A model generated the notes under the pieces. It was not told where the DNA came from. It saw only the letters and a list, made by a program, of their open reading frames with translations, and did not search any database. A DNA stretch of 64,000 bases. Origin: CAYUMU01 sp964445985 (GTDB taxonomy: Bacteria > Planctomycetota > Planctomycetia > Pirellulales > S012-138). Every line of letters starts with the position of its first letter. Position 1 is the first letter of the stretch. Where the stretch lies: positions 254,632-318,631 of the forward strand of contig CAYUMU010000001.1 of assembly GCA_964445985.1 (NCBI GenBank), in the 5' to 3' direction. This document shows positions 17,958 to 26,600 of the stretch, in pieces. The position numbers were made by a program, and so were the translations under genes.

Positions 17958-18683
17958 ATGTCCAAAGTCATGCGACTGCTTTCCTACAATATTCACAAGG
18001 GGATCGGCGGTTTAGACCGCCGGTATCGCTTGCAACGTATTTTGCAGGTGATTGAACACGAGCAGCCCGACGTCATTTGTTTGCAAGAGGTCGATAACGG
18101 TTGCCAGCGCTCCAGCCACCACGATCAACCTCGCCTGCTGGCCGAGCATTTCAAGTCCGAGGGGCATTGCTACCAACTGAATGTCAAGCTGAAGGTGGGC
18201 GGGTACGGCAACCTGGTGCTGTCGCGATGGCCCATTCTGGAGCGGCATCAGCTCTCGTTGCGGCTCAAGTGGCGCAAGCCGCGGGGAGCCCAATTGGCCG
18301 TGGTCGATAGTCCCCAAGGTCAATTCCACCTGGTGAACTGGCATTTAGGCCTGGCCGAGAAGGAGCGGCAATGGCAGGTGGACCACCTGCTGCGGCACCA
18401 TACCTTTCGAGCCTTGGCCGACATGCCGACGCTGATTGCTGGCGACTTCAACGATTGGCGAAATCAATTGGCCAAGAAAGTGTTCGACGAGCACGAGTTT
18501 GAGCAAGCCACGGCTCCCATCTCGCGTTATCGTTCCTACCCCGCGTACATGCCGGTGGCCTCGCTCGACAAGGCATTCCACCGCGGCGGCATTCAGGTGC
18601 AGCACGTGCGCGTGGTGCATTCGCAGATCGCGAGGCAGGCCTCGGACCATTTGCCGTTGGTGGTGGATTTTTCGGTGGGATAG
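17958..18683 (+). CDS. endonuclease/exonuclease/phosphatase family protein
   Basis: A 241-residue protein of the EEP superfamily of Mg-dependent phosphodiesterases and nucleases. Active-site blocks are visible in order: SYNIHKG (Asn), CLQEVDN (Glu), NWHLG (His), AGDFNDWRN (Asp/Asn) and SDHLPLVVDF (Asp-His). No signal peptide, so probably cytoplasmic. The start could be Met1 or Met5 (17970). It follows the ferredoxin on the same strand and may be cotranscribed. Substrate could be DNA, RNA or a phospholipid; the sequence does not decide. Confidence 0.82.
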   Translation: MSKVMRLLSYNIHKGIGGLDRRYRLQRILQVIEHEQPDVICLQEVDNGCQRSSHHDQPRLLAEHFKSEGHCYQLNVKLKVGGYGNLVLSRWPILERHQLSLRLKWRKPRGAQLAVVDSPQGQFHLVNWHLGLAEKERQWQVDHLLRHHTFRALADMPTLIAGDFNDWRNQLAKKVFDEHEFEQATAPISRYRSYPAYMPVASLDKAFHRGGIQVQHVRVVHSQIARQASDHLPLVVDFSVG

Positions 18684-18715
18684 CGGGCGACGATCCGCGA
18701 TACCTGCCCAAGCAA

Positions 18716-18763
18716 AACGAAAAAAGCCGCTGCCGACCCCGTCAAAGACGTTCGACAGCGGCT
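18716..18763 (-). terminator. rho-independent terminator for the DUF1559 gene
   Basis: Arms AGCCGCTGCCGA (18725-18736) and TCGACAGCGGCT (18752-18763) pair with one mismatch. Six A residues at 18720-18725 become a U-run after the hairpin on the minus strand. It lies 42 bases beyond the stop of the minus-strand DUF1559 gene. Confidence 0.75.
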
Positions 18764-18804
18764 CTGTGCTTTCGCCGCATGTTTAACCAACAGCGAGTTC
18801 TTGC

Positions 18805-19833
18805 TTATGGCAGATCGTAAGGCGTGCCGTCGCCGCGGCCACCCATGTACTGTAAAGCCGTGGCCTGAGCATACACTTTGACAGCCTGGACGCGGGTATC
18901 ACCGAACACAAACTGCGAGATGCCCGGATGCCAACTGCCGAACATGAAGTATGAGTCCGGCTGGGGTGTGGGAACCGGGGTGTCTTGAGCAGGCGTATCT
19001 GCACGCGGCGCAAGCCCGAGCCCCACGATTTTTCCGTCGGAGTAGCCGCCACCGCAGTAGGCCATGTTGTAGGGATAGTCGGGACCAGCAACCCCCACTC
19101 GAGTGGGTGTAAGATGCTTTTCGCCCGCGAAAGCCGTATAGGCCATGCCATCGGTCACGCCGCCAATGGTCACCCTCGAGCGAATAATGGGAACCCGTAC
19201 GCTGCCCTGGACGGTGTACTGCGTGCTGGCAGCCCCCACAAACGGTCCGGCTTGCCACGGCTGCGAAGGAGCCGAAGTGAAATGGGCGTCGAATGGGCTG
19301 GCTGGATATGTGGAATCTGGCCGATAGGTGATGCCCACTCCCACATAATCCACGGCCTGGGAATTGCCATCCTGGCCTTGCCTGTACCCTCTTGTCGGGC
19401 AAAGCAAGGCAGGCGATCGAAAGTTTCGGCTATTGACCAAGTTAGTAAGGCCGTTGGGACCGGTTGCCCGATCCGCGTTGTTCTCGCGCGGGTTGACGGC
19501 AGCAGCCGAAGCCGGATCCTGATCTTGCCGAGTCAGCACGAAGTTGCTCCAGGCAGGCGCCTGCTCCATCACCGGCATCATCAAGGCCAACCAACTGAAT
19601 CCCGACCAAGCCGACGGCGGCACCTGCTCGCTGTTGCGGTCGGCGTATAGCAAAATCCCGTTCCCCAACTGCTTGAGGTTGCTCGCGCAGTTGGCGCGCC
19701 GCGCGGCTTCGCGGGCCGCCTGAATGGCTGGCAGCAGCATGGCGATGAGGATGCCGATAATGGCGATCACCACCAACAATTCCACCAGCGTAAAGCCTCG
19801 TCGGCGCAGGCCGACTCTCGAGAAGGTGCCCAT
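18805..19833 (-). CDS. DUF1559 pseudopilin-like protein
   Basis: A 342-residue protein with a classical prepilin N-terminus: a short basic leader (MGTFSRVGLRRR), then GFTLVELLVVIAIIGILIA, cleaved after the Gly by prepilin peptidase. Following blocks PAIQAAREAARRANCASNLK and the C-terminal SWHPG...FGD with VKVYA place it in the DUF1559 family, massively expanded in planctomycetes. Members are thought to be exported through a type II secretion or pilus-like machine, with unknown role. The start is the ATG at 19833 with AAGGGAAA upstream; an in-frame start at 19920 would bury the leader. It ends at a clear terminator. Confidence 0.9.
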   Translation of the reverse strand: MGTFSRVGLRRRGFTLVELLVVIAIIGILIAMLLPAIQAAREAARRANCASNLKQLGNGILLYADRNSEQVPPSAWSGFSWLALMMPVMEQAPAWSNFVLTRQDQDPASAAAVNPRENNADRATGPNGLTNLVNSRNFRSPALLCPTRGYRQGQDGNSQAVDYVGVGITYRPDSTYPASPFDAHFTSAPSQPWQAGPFVGAASTQYTVQGSVRVPIIRSRVTIGGVTDGMAYTAFAGEKHLTPTRVGVAGPDYPYNMAYCGGGYSDGKIVGLGLAPRADTPAQDTPVPTPQPDSYFMFGSWHPGISQFVFGDTRVQAVKVYAQATALQYMGGRGDGTPYDLP

Positions 19834-20146
19834 ACAATTTCCCTTAGAAAAAAGAAAAAAAGTGCCTGGGAGAGCAAAAGATGTGAGCGCCCCCCCCGAT
19901 TGATGGTGCATCCTACCCAAGCGGCGACCTTTTGCAACCCTTTTTGAAATAAAAAAATAAAAAATTCAACTCTCTTTTTTTATTCCGCTACATACGGAGC
20001 GGGGATTGGGCGGGCGGATTAGGAAGCCCCATTTGAAAGCTTGCCGAGGCGTTCCGATTCGCGGATAATGAACCCGCCAGAAAGAATCTCCGTAACCAAC
20101 CGTGTCTCGTCTCCACATTCGTGGAACCGCGCTGAGAGGGCCAAAC
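19834..20146. other. divergent intergenic region with AT-rich tract
   Basis: This is the 313-base promoter region between two divergent genes. Bases about 19936-19985 are strikingly A/T-rich (runs of A then T, such as AAATAAAAAAATAAAAAA) in an otherwise GC-rich sequence, which would suit promoter or DNA-bending elements. I could not place convincing -35/-10 boxes. No coding frame. Confidence 0.5.
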
Positions 20147-21118
20147 ATGCGTCGATTGCCAGCTATTTTGTTGATGATGGCCGGGGTAGCGATGCTGTTA
20201 ACGCCCATCCTTAAGGGACAGGCCCCACCCCCCGGCAAGAAACTGCCGGCCCAAAAATTTGACCAGGCCCTGCTGGGCAAGTTTTTCCCCGACTTGCGGC
20301 AAGCCGTGGGGCCAGGACAGCCGGGCGGCCAGGTTGTCGCGAGCACGCCCGGTGGGGGAATGACAACACCGCCAGGCGGAGGAAACAGCCCGGCAGCCAC
20401 GGGCGCTTCGGGAGGCGGCTCAGGCTGGAAAGATATCGTCTCGGCCGAAACGCTCGAAAACGAAATCAAAACCAGCATTTTGGCCGTGGCCGATAGCGTG
20501 AGCTCAACGGGCAAGTTCAACACGGGCCATCGCGATACGCGCAAGATTTACAGTGTGCTGGCAACTTGCTTTGCCGTCATCGCCGAATACGACGGCGAGG
20601 TGCGATTCAAAGACAAAGCCGCTGGCATGCGCGAGCTGGTGGGCCGCAGCGGTTTCAATTGCAAAGTGGCTACCACGGGCGCTCACAACGAGGCCAAGCT
20701 GCGTTACGAAGACCTGATTCAACTAACGCGCGGCGGCACGGTGGATCTGCCCGACGCGGAGACCGCTGGCATTGCCTGGAATGACAAGGTCGCCAATCGT
20801 CCGCCACTGATGCAGCGCATGGAGGACGCGTTGGATCGCGGTTTGAAGCCGCTGTCGTCGAACAAATCGGAGTTCGACGCCAACAAAGAGAAGCTGCTGC
20901 ACGAGGCCGAAATCTTGAGGATGCTTGCCAAGGCCATTCGAGAAGAAAGTTACGAGTACGCCGACGACGAAAGTTACTTGGAACACGCGGTCGCCATCGA
21001 AAAGGAATGTGGCGAAATTGTGAACGGCTTGAAGGCCAACAGCCTGGAGCAAGTTCAAACCGCCGTGGGTGGCATCAGCAAAGCCTGCAGCAACTGCCAC
21101 GAATTGTTCCGCAACTAA
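20147..21118 (+). CDS. exported cytochrome c with C-terminal haem site
   Basis: A 323-residue protein starting at ATG 20147 with GAGAGGG upstream. A signal peptide (MRRLPAILLMMAGVAMLLTP) is followed by a Pro/Gly-rich linker to about residue 95. The rest is predicted helical and ends with CxxCH (CSNCH, residues 314-318) six residues from the C-terminus. A haem-binding motif at the end of a helical domain recalls cytochrome c-prime folds, although two helical segments seem present (around 110-200 and 225-323) and only one has a haem motif. A 21-bp hairpin follows immediately. It may pass electrons in the same extracytoplasmic chain as the glucose-dehydrogenase fusion downstream; that is inference from proximity. 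Confidence 0.75.
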   Translation: MRRLPAILLMMAGVAMLLTPILKGQAPPPGKKLPAQKFDQALLGKFFPDLRQAVGPGQPGGQVVASTPGGGMTTPPGGGNSPAATGASGGGSGWKDIVSAETLENEIKTSILAVADSVSSTGKFNTGHRDTRKIYSVLATCFAVIAEYDGEVRFKDKAAGMRELVGRSGFNCKVATTGAHNEAKLRYEDLIQLTRGGTVDLPDAETAGIAWNDKVANRPPLMQRMEDALDRGLKPLSSNKSEFDANKEKLLHEAEILRMLAKAIREESYEYADDESYLEHAVAIEKECGEIVNGLKANSLEQVQTAVGGISKACSNCHELFRN

Positions 21119-21124
21119 TTGACG

Positions 21125-21169
21125 GCTGTTTGCCATGCTTACGCCCGTGGCGTAAGCATGGCAAACAGC
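21125..21169. terminator. perfect 21-bp hairpin downstream of the cytochrome gene
   Basis: The 21-base arm 21125-21145 (begins GCTGTTTGCC) pairs without mismatch with 21149-21169 around the 3-base loop CGT. It begins seven bases after the stop codon. There is no U-run on either strand, so it may be a transcript-end stabiliser or a palindromic repeat element rather than a standard intrinsic terminator. Confidence 0.7.
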
Positions 21170-21339
21170 GCTGCAAATCGTCAAAGCGCGCCTTTGCGGC
21201 GGCAAACTCCGCAGGTTACCATGGGTGGCTTATCGCTTCCCAACGCCGCGAAGTCGCCCATCAGGGGGTGAACAGCGATGGCGTTAAGCGGGAATCTTCC
21301 ATCGAACTTTTCAACGGTCAAACGCTGTAGCACCCACTT

Positions 21340-23277
21340 ATGAATCGATACTCACTCTCCACTGCCGTTGTCGTTGTCGCGCTCACACTGGGGTCCTGGG
21401 TGGCCGGCCAATGCCCGCCGGCAGCCCAAGGCGCTAACAAACAGGTCGACAGTAAAGCCTCGGCCGGCAAAGATTCCACCGCCAACAAGCTATCTGCCGC
21501 CGAAAAGAAGGCTGGCTGGAAACTGCTGTTCGACGGCGTCAGCACCGATGGCTGGCGCAACTACAAGGCCGAGGGCGTCAATCCCGGCTGGCAAGCGATC
21601 GATGGCGAGTTGCGCCGCGCCGGCAACGGCGCTGGCGACATCATCACCAAGGATCAATTCGATAGCTTCGAGGTTTCGCTGGAATACAAGATTTCGCCGG
21701 GCGGCAACAGCGGCTTGATGTTCCATGTGACCGAAGAAGCCGGGCAACCTTGGCAAACCGGCCCTGAAGTTCAGATTCAAGACAACGTGGCGGGCCACGA
21801 CCCGCAAAAGTCGGGCTGGCTGTACCAGCTTTACCCGAGCGAGGTCGATGCCACGCGGCCAGCGGGCGAGTGGAACACCATTCACTTGCGGGTCACGCCG
21901 GCGGATTGCGAAATCAACGTAAATGGCTTGCGCTACGCCCGCTTCAACAAGGGCAGCAAAGAGTGGGATGAGAAGGTCGCCAAGAGCAAGTTCTCCAACT
22001 TCCCGTTATTTGGCAAGCCCACCAAGGGACACATCTGCCTGCAAGATCACGGCAACCTGGTGGCGTTCCGCAATGTGAAGGTTCGCGAGCTGGATGAGAG
22101 CGGCGTGCCCAACCCCGTGGATGGTCAGTTGCCGCTGAAGGCGGTTCACGCATTCCCCGAACTATCTTGGGCCGATTGGGAGCCGATCAACGCGCGGGGA
22201 CAGAACATCCCGCTCCGTCCGATCATTCTCACGACCCCTGGAGATGGCGGCAATCGGCTGTTCATGGCCACGCAGCAGGGCGTGGTTCACGTATTCGAGA
22301 ACGATCCCCAGGTAAAGCAGAGCAAGGTCTTCTTGGACCTGAGCGACAAGGTTTCGTACAAAGACAACGAAAACGAAGAGGGTCTGCTGGGCTTCGCCTT
22401 CCACCCCAAGTACAAGGAGAACGGTCAGTTCTTCATTTACTACACCAGCAAGGCCGCGCCTCACACCTCCATCATCTCGCGATTCAAGGCGTCGGGCGAC
22501 GACCCCAACAAGGCCGACGCCGCATTTGAAGAAGAGCTCATGCGCATCGAGCAGCCGTTCTGGAACCACAACGGCGGCACCATCGCGTTTGGCCCCGACG
22601 GCTATCTGTACATTGGCCTGGGCGATGGCGGCGCCGCCAACGACCCCTTCAAGAACGGCCAAAACCTGGGGACGCTGCTCGGTTCGATCTTGAGGATCGA
22701 TATCGACCACAAATCGGCCGGATTGCCGTACGCCATTCCTTCAGACAATCCGTTCGTCGATCAGAAAGGCGCCCGCGGAGAAATCTGGGCCTACGGCCTG
22801 CGCAACGTGTGGCGGTTGTCGTTCGATCGCAAGACGGGAACGCTGTGGGCGGGCGACGTTGGACAGAACCTGTGGGAAGAGATCAACATTATCGTCAAGG
22901 GTGGCAACTACGGTTGGAACCTCCGTGAGGCCACGCATCCTTTTGGCCCCGAGGGCAGTGGGCCGCGAACCGATTTGATCGAGCCCATTTGGGAATACGA
23001 TCACCAGGTGGGCAAGTCCATCACCGGAGGTCTGGTGTATCGCGGCAAGAAGCTGCCTGAGTTGGCGGGAATGTATGTGTACGCCGATTACGTGACGGGC
23101 AAGATTTGGGCTCTGAAGTACGACGCCGACAAGAAGGAAGTCGTTTCTAACCTATCGATTCCCACCGAGGGTTTCCCGATCATATCGTTCGGCGAAGACG
23201 CCGAGGGCGAGATCTACTTCATGATCGTCAGCAACGATGGTCGGGGGATCTACCGTTTTGAGCCGGCTTCGAACTAG
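21340..23277 (+). CDS. DUF1080 plus PQQ-type glucose/sorbosone dehydrogenase fusion
   Basis: A 645-residue exported protein. After a signal peptide (about residues 1-30) comes a DUF1080 (3-keto-disaccharide hydrolase/LamG-like) domain at about 55-255: WKLLFDGVSTDGWRNY, GNSGLMFHV, EVQIQDN. From about 270 to 645 is a six-bladed glucose/sorbosone dehydrogenase-type propeller: GLLGFAFHPKY, WNHNGGTIAFGPDGYLYIG, GDGGAANDP, EIWAYGLRNVWRLSFD, GDVGQNLWEEI. The domain pair suggests binding or hydrolysis of a sugar coupled to its oxidation outside the cytoplasm. A PSCyt1 cytochrome starts 19 bases downstream and is the likely electron acceptor. Confidence 0.88.
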   Translation: MNRYSLSTAVVVVALTLGSWVAGQCPPAAQGANKQVDSKASAGKDSTANKLSAAEKKAGWKLLFDGVSTDGWRNYKAEGVNPGWQAIDGELRRAGNGAGDIITKDQFDSFEVSLEYKISPGGNSGLMFHVTEEAGQPWQTGPEVQIQDNVAGHDPQKSGWLYQLYPSEVDATRPAGEWNTIHLRVTPADCEINVNGLRYARFNKGSKEWDEKVAKSKFSNFPLFGKPTKGHICLQDHGNLVAFRNVKVRELDESGVPNPVDGQLPLKAVHAFPELSWADWEPINARGQNIPLRPIILTTPGDGGNRLFMATQQGVVHVFENDPQVKQSKVFLDLSDKVSYKDNENEEGLLGFAFHPKYKENGQFFIYYTSKAAPHTSIISRFKASGDDPNKADAAFEEELMRIEQPFWNHNGGTIAFGPDGYLYIGLGDGGAANDPFKNGQNLGTLLGSILRIDIDHKSAGLPYAIPSDNPFVDQKGARGEIWAYGLRNVWRLSFDRKTGTLWAGDVGQNLWEEINIIVKGGNYGWNLREATHPFGPEGSGPRTDLIEPIWEYDHQVGKSITGGLVYRGKKLPELAGMYVYADYVTGKIWALKYDADKKEVVSNLSIPTEGFPIISFGEDAEGEIYFMIVSNDGRGIYRFEPASN

Positions 23278-23296
23278 GTTCTGCTGGAAATCTGCC

Positions 23297-23752
23297 ATGT
23301 TCGAACGGAAGCGATGGCTCCTGACGGCTGGCCTGATCGCACTCGCAATTGGCAGCCCGGCAATCATTAGCAATATGCGACTCCCCAGCGCGCAAGCCGG
23401 CGCGCGGGGAGATGCGCAGGTCCAATCCCCGCAAATGTTGCCAGAGAAGTCTGCCCCGCTGGATTTCAAGCGGGACATCGAACCCCTGTTTGAAAAGCAT
23501 TGCCATCGCTGCCACGGACCCGACCAGCAAAAGGCCGGCTATCGACTGGACGAAAAAGAGGCGGCCTTTCGCGGCGGCGAATCGGGTGAAGCGGCGATTG
23601 TGGCTGGCGATGCCGACAACAGCCCCCTGGTGCAGTACATCCGCGGCGACGATCCCGATTTTGTGATGCCGCCGGAGGGTGAGCGACTAACGGAGACCGA
23701 AGTCAAACGCGTGGTTCGCTGGGTGGATGAAGGCGCCGCCTGGGGCAAGTAG
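23297..23752 (+). CDS. small PSCyt1-type cytochrome c
   Basis: A 151-residue exported protein made of a single planctomycete cytochrome C domain. A signal anchor (RWLLTAGLIALAIGSPAII) precedes DIEPLFEKHC; the haem site is CHRCH (residues 69-73), followed by MPPEGERLTETEV and IxRWVDEGAxW-like RVVRWVDEGAAWG. PSCyt1 is normally the first domain of a much larger protein; here it stands alone, only 19 bases after the glucose dehydrogenase fusion, suggesting cotranscription and a role as its electron acceptor. ATG 23297 is chosen over an upstream frame extension to 23237. Confidence 0.85.
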   Translation: MFERKRWLLTAGLIALAIGSPAIISNMRLPSAQAGARGDAQVQSPQMLPEKSAPLDFKRDIEPLFEKHCHRCHGPDQQKAGYRLDEKEAAFRGGESGEAAIVAGDADNSPLVQYIRGDDPDFVMPPEGERLTETEVKRVVRWVDEGAAWGK

Positions 23753-23761
23753 GGGCGGCGT

Positions 23762-25018
23762 TCAGTTCATCTCCTGCCACCAGGCTTGCACCTGTTCCAC
23801 GGCGTCGTCTCGATCTTTTAGCTCGCCATCGAGTTGGGCCTGCCAGGCGCGACGGATCAGCAAGGCATAGGCCTTGCCTGGCGGAATTTGCAGGGCTTGC
23901 AATTCGCTCCCAGTGATCCAGGCTGGTGGCGATAGTTCTTCCGCCGGCAGGGTCAATTTGTCTCGGCACCATTCCAGATCAGGCAATTGTCGCCCCGCGG
24001 CGGCGGCATCAGCCGTAGCCAGGGCCACCAATTCCGGCCCCCCGGCAGCCACCAGCAGCGGCTGAACCTGCGACCATTTCTGGCGCGGCGCGGCGGCCAG
24101 CCCATGTTGGTGCTGCACCAGCCACACGGCAAGTTCCGATTCTTTATTCGAAAGCCGCCAGCGGTCGGCAACTTGAGCCGTGACGTGTGGCCCCAGGTCG
24201 GCGAGCCAGGCCGCCAAGGCCAGCGAAAATGAAGGTCGGTCGAGCAGGTCGAGTCGGTTGAGCGCATGTTCCCACTGCCGAGGATGGGCCACCAGAGTTG
24301 CCAACGCCGGAATGAGATGTTCCGCCAGGCGACTGGCATGCAACAATTTCACCGCCGCGCCGCGCCGGGCATGCGTGAGCATCGATCGCATTTCTTGAGC
24401 GATCCGCTCGGGCGAAACCGTCACCACCAGCGGAGCCATTGCCGAGACGGCCCCGGCGGTGGCCGGCTCCAATTCAAAGTCGAGTCGGGCCGCGAATCGT
24501 ACGGCGCGCAGCAGACGAAGTTTGTCTTCGCCGAGGCGTTGGGCCGCGTCGCCAATGGCCCGGATCACGCGCTGCTCCAGGTCACGCTGACCGCCCACAT
24601 AGTCGAGCACCCGCTGTTCGATGGGGTCGTAGAGCAGGCCGTTGATCGTAAAATCGCGGCGTTTGACGTCTTCCTCCGCGGTTCCAAAGGTGATGCTGTC
24701 GGGACGGCGACCGTCGCTGTAGATGCCGTCGCTGCGGAAGGTGGCCACGTCCACCTGACCCTCTTCGCCCCGACCCACCACCACGATCACGCCAAAGCTG
24801 GCCCCCACGGCAATGGTGCGGCGATGCCCGAACAGCTTGCGGATTTCAGGCGGCGTGGCGTTCGTCGCCACGTCGTAGTCTTTGGGAGTTTCGCCCAGCA
24901 GCATATCGCGCACACAGCCACCCGCCCAAACGGCCGCGAAACCGGCGGCGCGCAGCTTCGTTACGATTTCCAAGGCGAAGTTTCGCTGATGTTCCGGCGA
25001 GTAATGCGCATGCTTCAT
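23762..25018 (-). CDS. cca: CCA tRNA nucleotidyltransferase / poly(A) polymerase family
   Basis: A 418-residue class II nucleotidyltransferase that adds or repairs the CCA end of tRNA, or acts in split CCA/poly(A) systems. Motifs in order: GGCVRDMLLG, DYDVATNA (catalytic Asp pair), GRRPDSITF, RRDFTINGLLYDP and RLLRAVRFAARLDF. The C-terminal half is divergent and helical. The frame is open to 25192, but ATG 25018 (or 25036) fits the family N-terminus. It ends nine bases from the convergent PSCyt1 gene. Whether it is full CCA-adding, CC-adding, A-adding or poly(A) polymerase cannot be read reliably. Confidence 0.87.
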   Translation of the reverse strand: MKHAHYSPEHQRNFALEIVTKLRAAGFAAVWAGGCVRDMLLGETPKDYDVATNATPPEIRKLFGHRRTIAVGASFGVIVVVGRGEEGQVDVATFRSDGIYSDGRRPDSITFGTAEEDVKRRDFTINGLLYDPIEQRVLDYVGGQRDLEQRVIRAIGDAAQRLGEDKLRLLRAVRFAARLDFELEPATAGAVSAMAPLVVTVSPERIAQEMRSMLTHARRGAAVKLLHASRLAEHLIPALATLVAHPRQWEHALNRLDLLDRPSFSLALAAWLADLGPHVTAQVADRWRLSNKESELAVWLVQHQHGLAAAPRQKWSQVQPLLVAAGGPELVALATADAAAAGRQLPDLEWCRDKLTLPAEELSPPAWITGSELQALQIPPGKAYALLIRRAWQAQLDGELKDRDDAVEQVQAWWQEMN

Positions 25019-25082
25019 TTTATATCTCTTCAGCATGAGCAAGAGTGCCGCAACCCGCGGGCTGGGTTCGCGCCGAGGGGGA

Positions 25083-25490
25083 CTACGGCGCAACGGGGCT
25101 CGCGGCCGGCGGAAGGTTGGCCAGGTATTTTGCCGGCTTGGCCAGCAGCGGTTTGCGGCAGCCTTCGCAGCAAATGAACACTTTTTGTCCATTCACCTCC
25201 ACCAGTTCTGGCTTGCCCATCGACCCCAAGGGCTCTTGGGCCACGGGGCAAATTTTTTGTAACTCGGCTCGTTTTCGATCCTCGGGTGACAATTGGGCCA
25301 GGGCTTTTTCAATTTCGGCCGCCTCTTCAAACGTTGTTGCCTCTTCAGACGTTGCCGCCGGGGGAGTCGTCGTTGCTGGCGTGGTTTGTGGCGTGGTCTG
25401 GTGAGCGGGCTCCCGCGGTTTGTCGCCACAACCGGCGAAGAGGACCAAACCGAGCAAGCCTACCAAGCAAAACTGGGAGGGAGTTTTCAT
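25083..25490 (-). CDS. lipoprotein with CxxC-type metal-binding-like domain
   Basis: A 135-residue lipoprotein: LVLFAGC lipobox (Cys21), a Thr/Pro-rich linker (about 22-50), a helical segment, then a compact C-terminal domain with QKICPV, GSMGKPELVEVNGQKVF and ICCEGC. The spacing of the cysteines and CPV...LGSMG pattern resembles YHS/TRASH-like heavy-metal domains seen in planctomycete lipoproteins. It sits 64 bases upstream of cca and 72 bases downstream of the FecCD permease on the same strand. Copper or iron binding is plausible but unproven. Confidence 0.7.
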   Translation of the reverse strand: MKTPSQFCLVGLLGLVLFAGCGDKPREPAHQTTPQTTPATTTPPAATSEEATTFEEAAEIEKALAQLSPEDRKRAELQKICPVAQEPLGSMGKPELVEVNGQKVFICCEGCRKPLLAKPAKYLANLPPAASPVAP

Positions 25491-25562
25491 GATTATGGAA
25501 CGTGGGGGTCTGGGATGATGCGAAGTTCATCGGCAGAGTGGCGCGGCAAGTTGCCGCGGGGG

Positions 25563-26600
25563 TTATCCGCCGCCCAATCGCGAGCTTCGCGTGCGGAGCA
25601 GGTACAGAAAAAACGGGCCTCCGAGCAGGGCCGTGAGGATGCCGACCGGCAATTCGCCGGGCGCGGCCACGGTGCGCGCGAGGTCATCTGCCAACAATAG
25701 CAAAATGGCCCCCAGCAAGCCACTGGCCGGAATCAGCACCACGTGCCGCGGGCCAACCAACATGCGCGCGGCATGCGGGGCGATCAACCCCACAAAGCCA
25801 ATGATGCCGCCAGCCGCCACGGCCGCCGCCGTGGCCAGGCTGGCCGCCAGCACCACCGCCGCCCGCAGGCGCGACATCCGCACGCCGAGCGAAGCCGCGG
25901 TTTCTTCGCCGAAGGTGAGCGCGTCGAGCGGTCGCGACAACGCCCACAGCATGGCCGCCGCGATCACGATCATCGGCCCGGTGGACCACACGGCCGACCA
26001 GCCTCGGGCTGCCAGGCTGCCCATCAGCCACGACAGGATGTTGATCACCTGGTCGTCGTTCATGAACATCAACAAGGCCACCAGGGCGCCCACAAAGCTG
26101 CCGACCGCCGCGCCGGCCAGCAGCAGTCCCACGGCCGGAAGTTGGTTTCCCCACGAGGCAATGGCGTAAACCACGGCCACGGCGGCCAGCGCTCCGCCTA
26201 ATGCGAGCAGCGCCACCAGGCTCATGCCGAACCAGATCGCCGTCAGCCCGCAGGTCATGGCAAGGGTCGCCCCCAGGGCGGCCCCGCTCGATGCGCCGAT
26301 CACGAACGGATCGGCCAGGGGATTGCGGAACAGCCCTTGATAGCCGGCGCCGGCCGTCCCCAAACCCAGTCCCACCAGCACCGCCAAAATCACGCGTTGC
26401 AAGCGGAAGTCCCAAATGATGGTCGTCGCCGCGGGATGCGTGGCCGAGTCTTGCTGGTCCAACAACACCTTGAGCACTTCGCCGGGGGCGATCGAGACCG
26501 CGCCCACGCCCAGGCTGAACACCATGAGCCCCAATAGCAGCCCGACCAATAACATTAGCCGCCCACCGAGCGAAAGCAGCTTGGGCAGGCGAACATTCAC
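25563..26600 (-). CDS. FecCD/BtuC-type ABC transporter permease
   Basis: A 345-residue inner-membrane permease of the iron-siderophore/B12 family with eight to ten hydrophobic helices. Family blocks: FRNPLADPFVIGASSGAALGA, WLMGSLAARGW, GIIGFVGLIAPHAARMLVG and PVGILTALLGGPFFLYLL. GTG at 26600 overlaps the stop of the binding-protein gene by four bases (GTGA), so the two are translationally coupled. The ATP-binding subunit usually encoded next is absent; the following gene is the Cys-rich lipoprotein. B12, haem or siderophore transport are all possible. Confidence 0.9.
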   Translation of the reverse strand: MNVRLPKLLSLGGRLMLLVGLLLGLMVFSLGVGAVSIAPGEVLKVLLDQQDSATHPAATTIIWDFRLQRVILAVLVGLGLGTAGAGYQGLFRNPLADPFVIGASSGAALGATLAMTCGLTAIWFGMSLVALLALGGALAAVAVVYAIASWGNQLPAVGLLLAGAAVGSFVGALVALLMFMNDDQVINILSWLMGSLAARGWSAVWSTGPMIVIAAAMLWALSRPLDALTFGEETAASLGVRMSRLRAAVVLAASLATAAAVAAGGIIGFVGLIAPHAARMLVGPRHVVLIPASGLLGAILLLLADDLARTVAAPGELPVGILTALLGGPFFLYLLRTRSSRLGGG

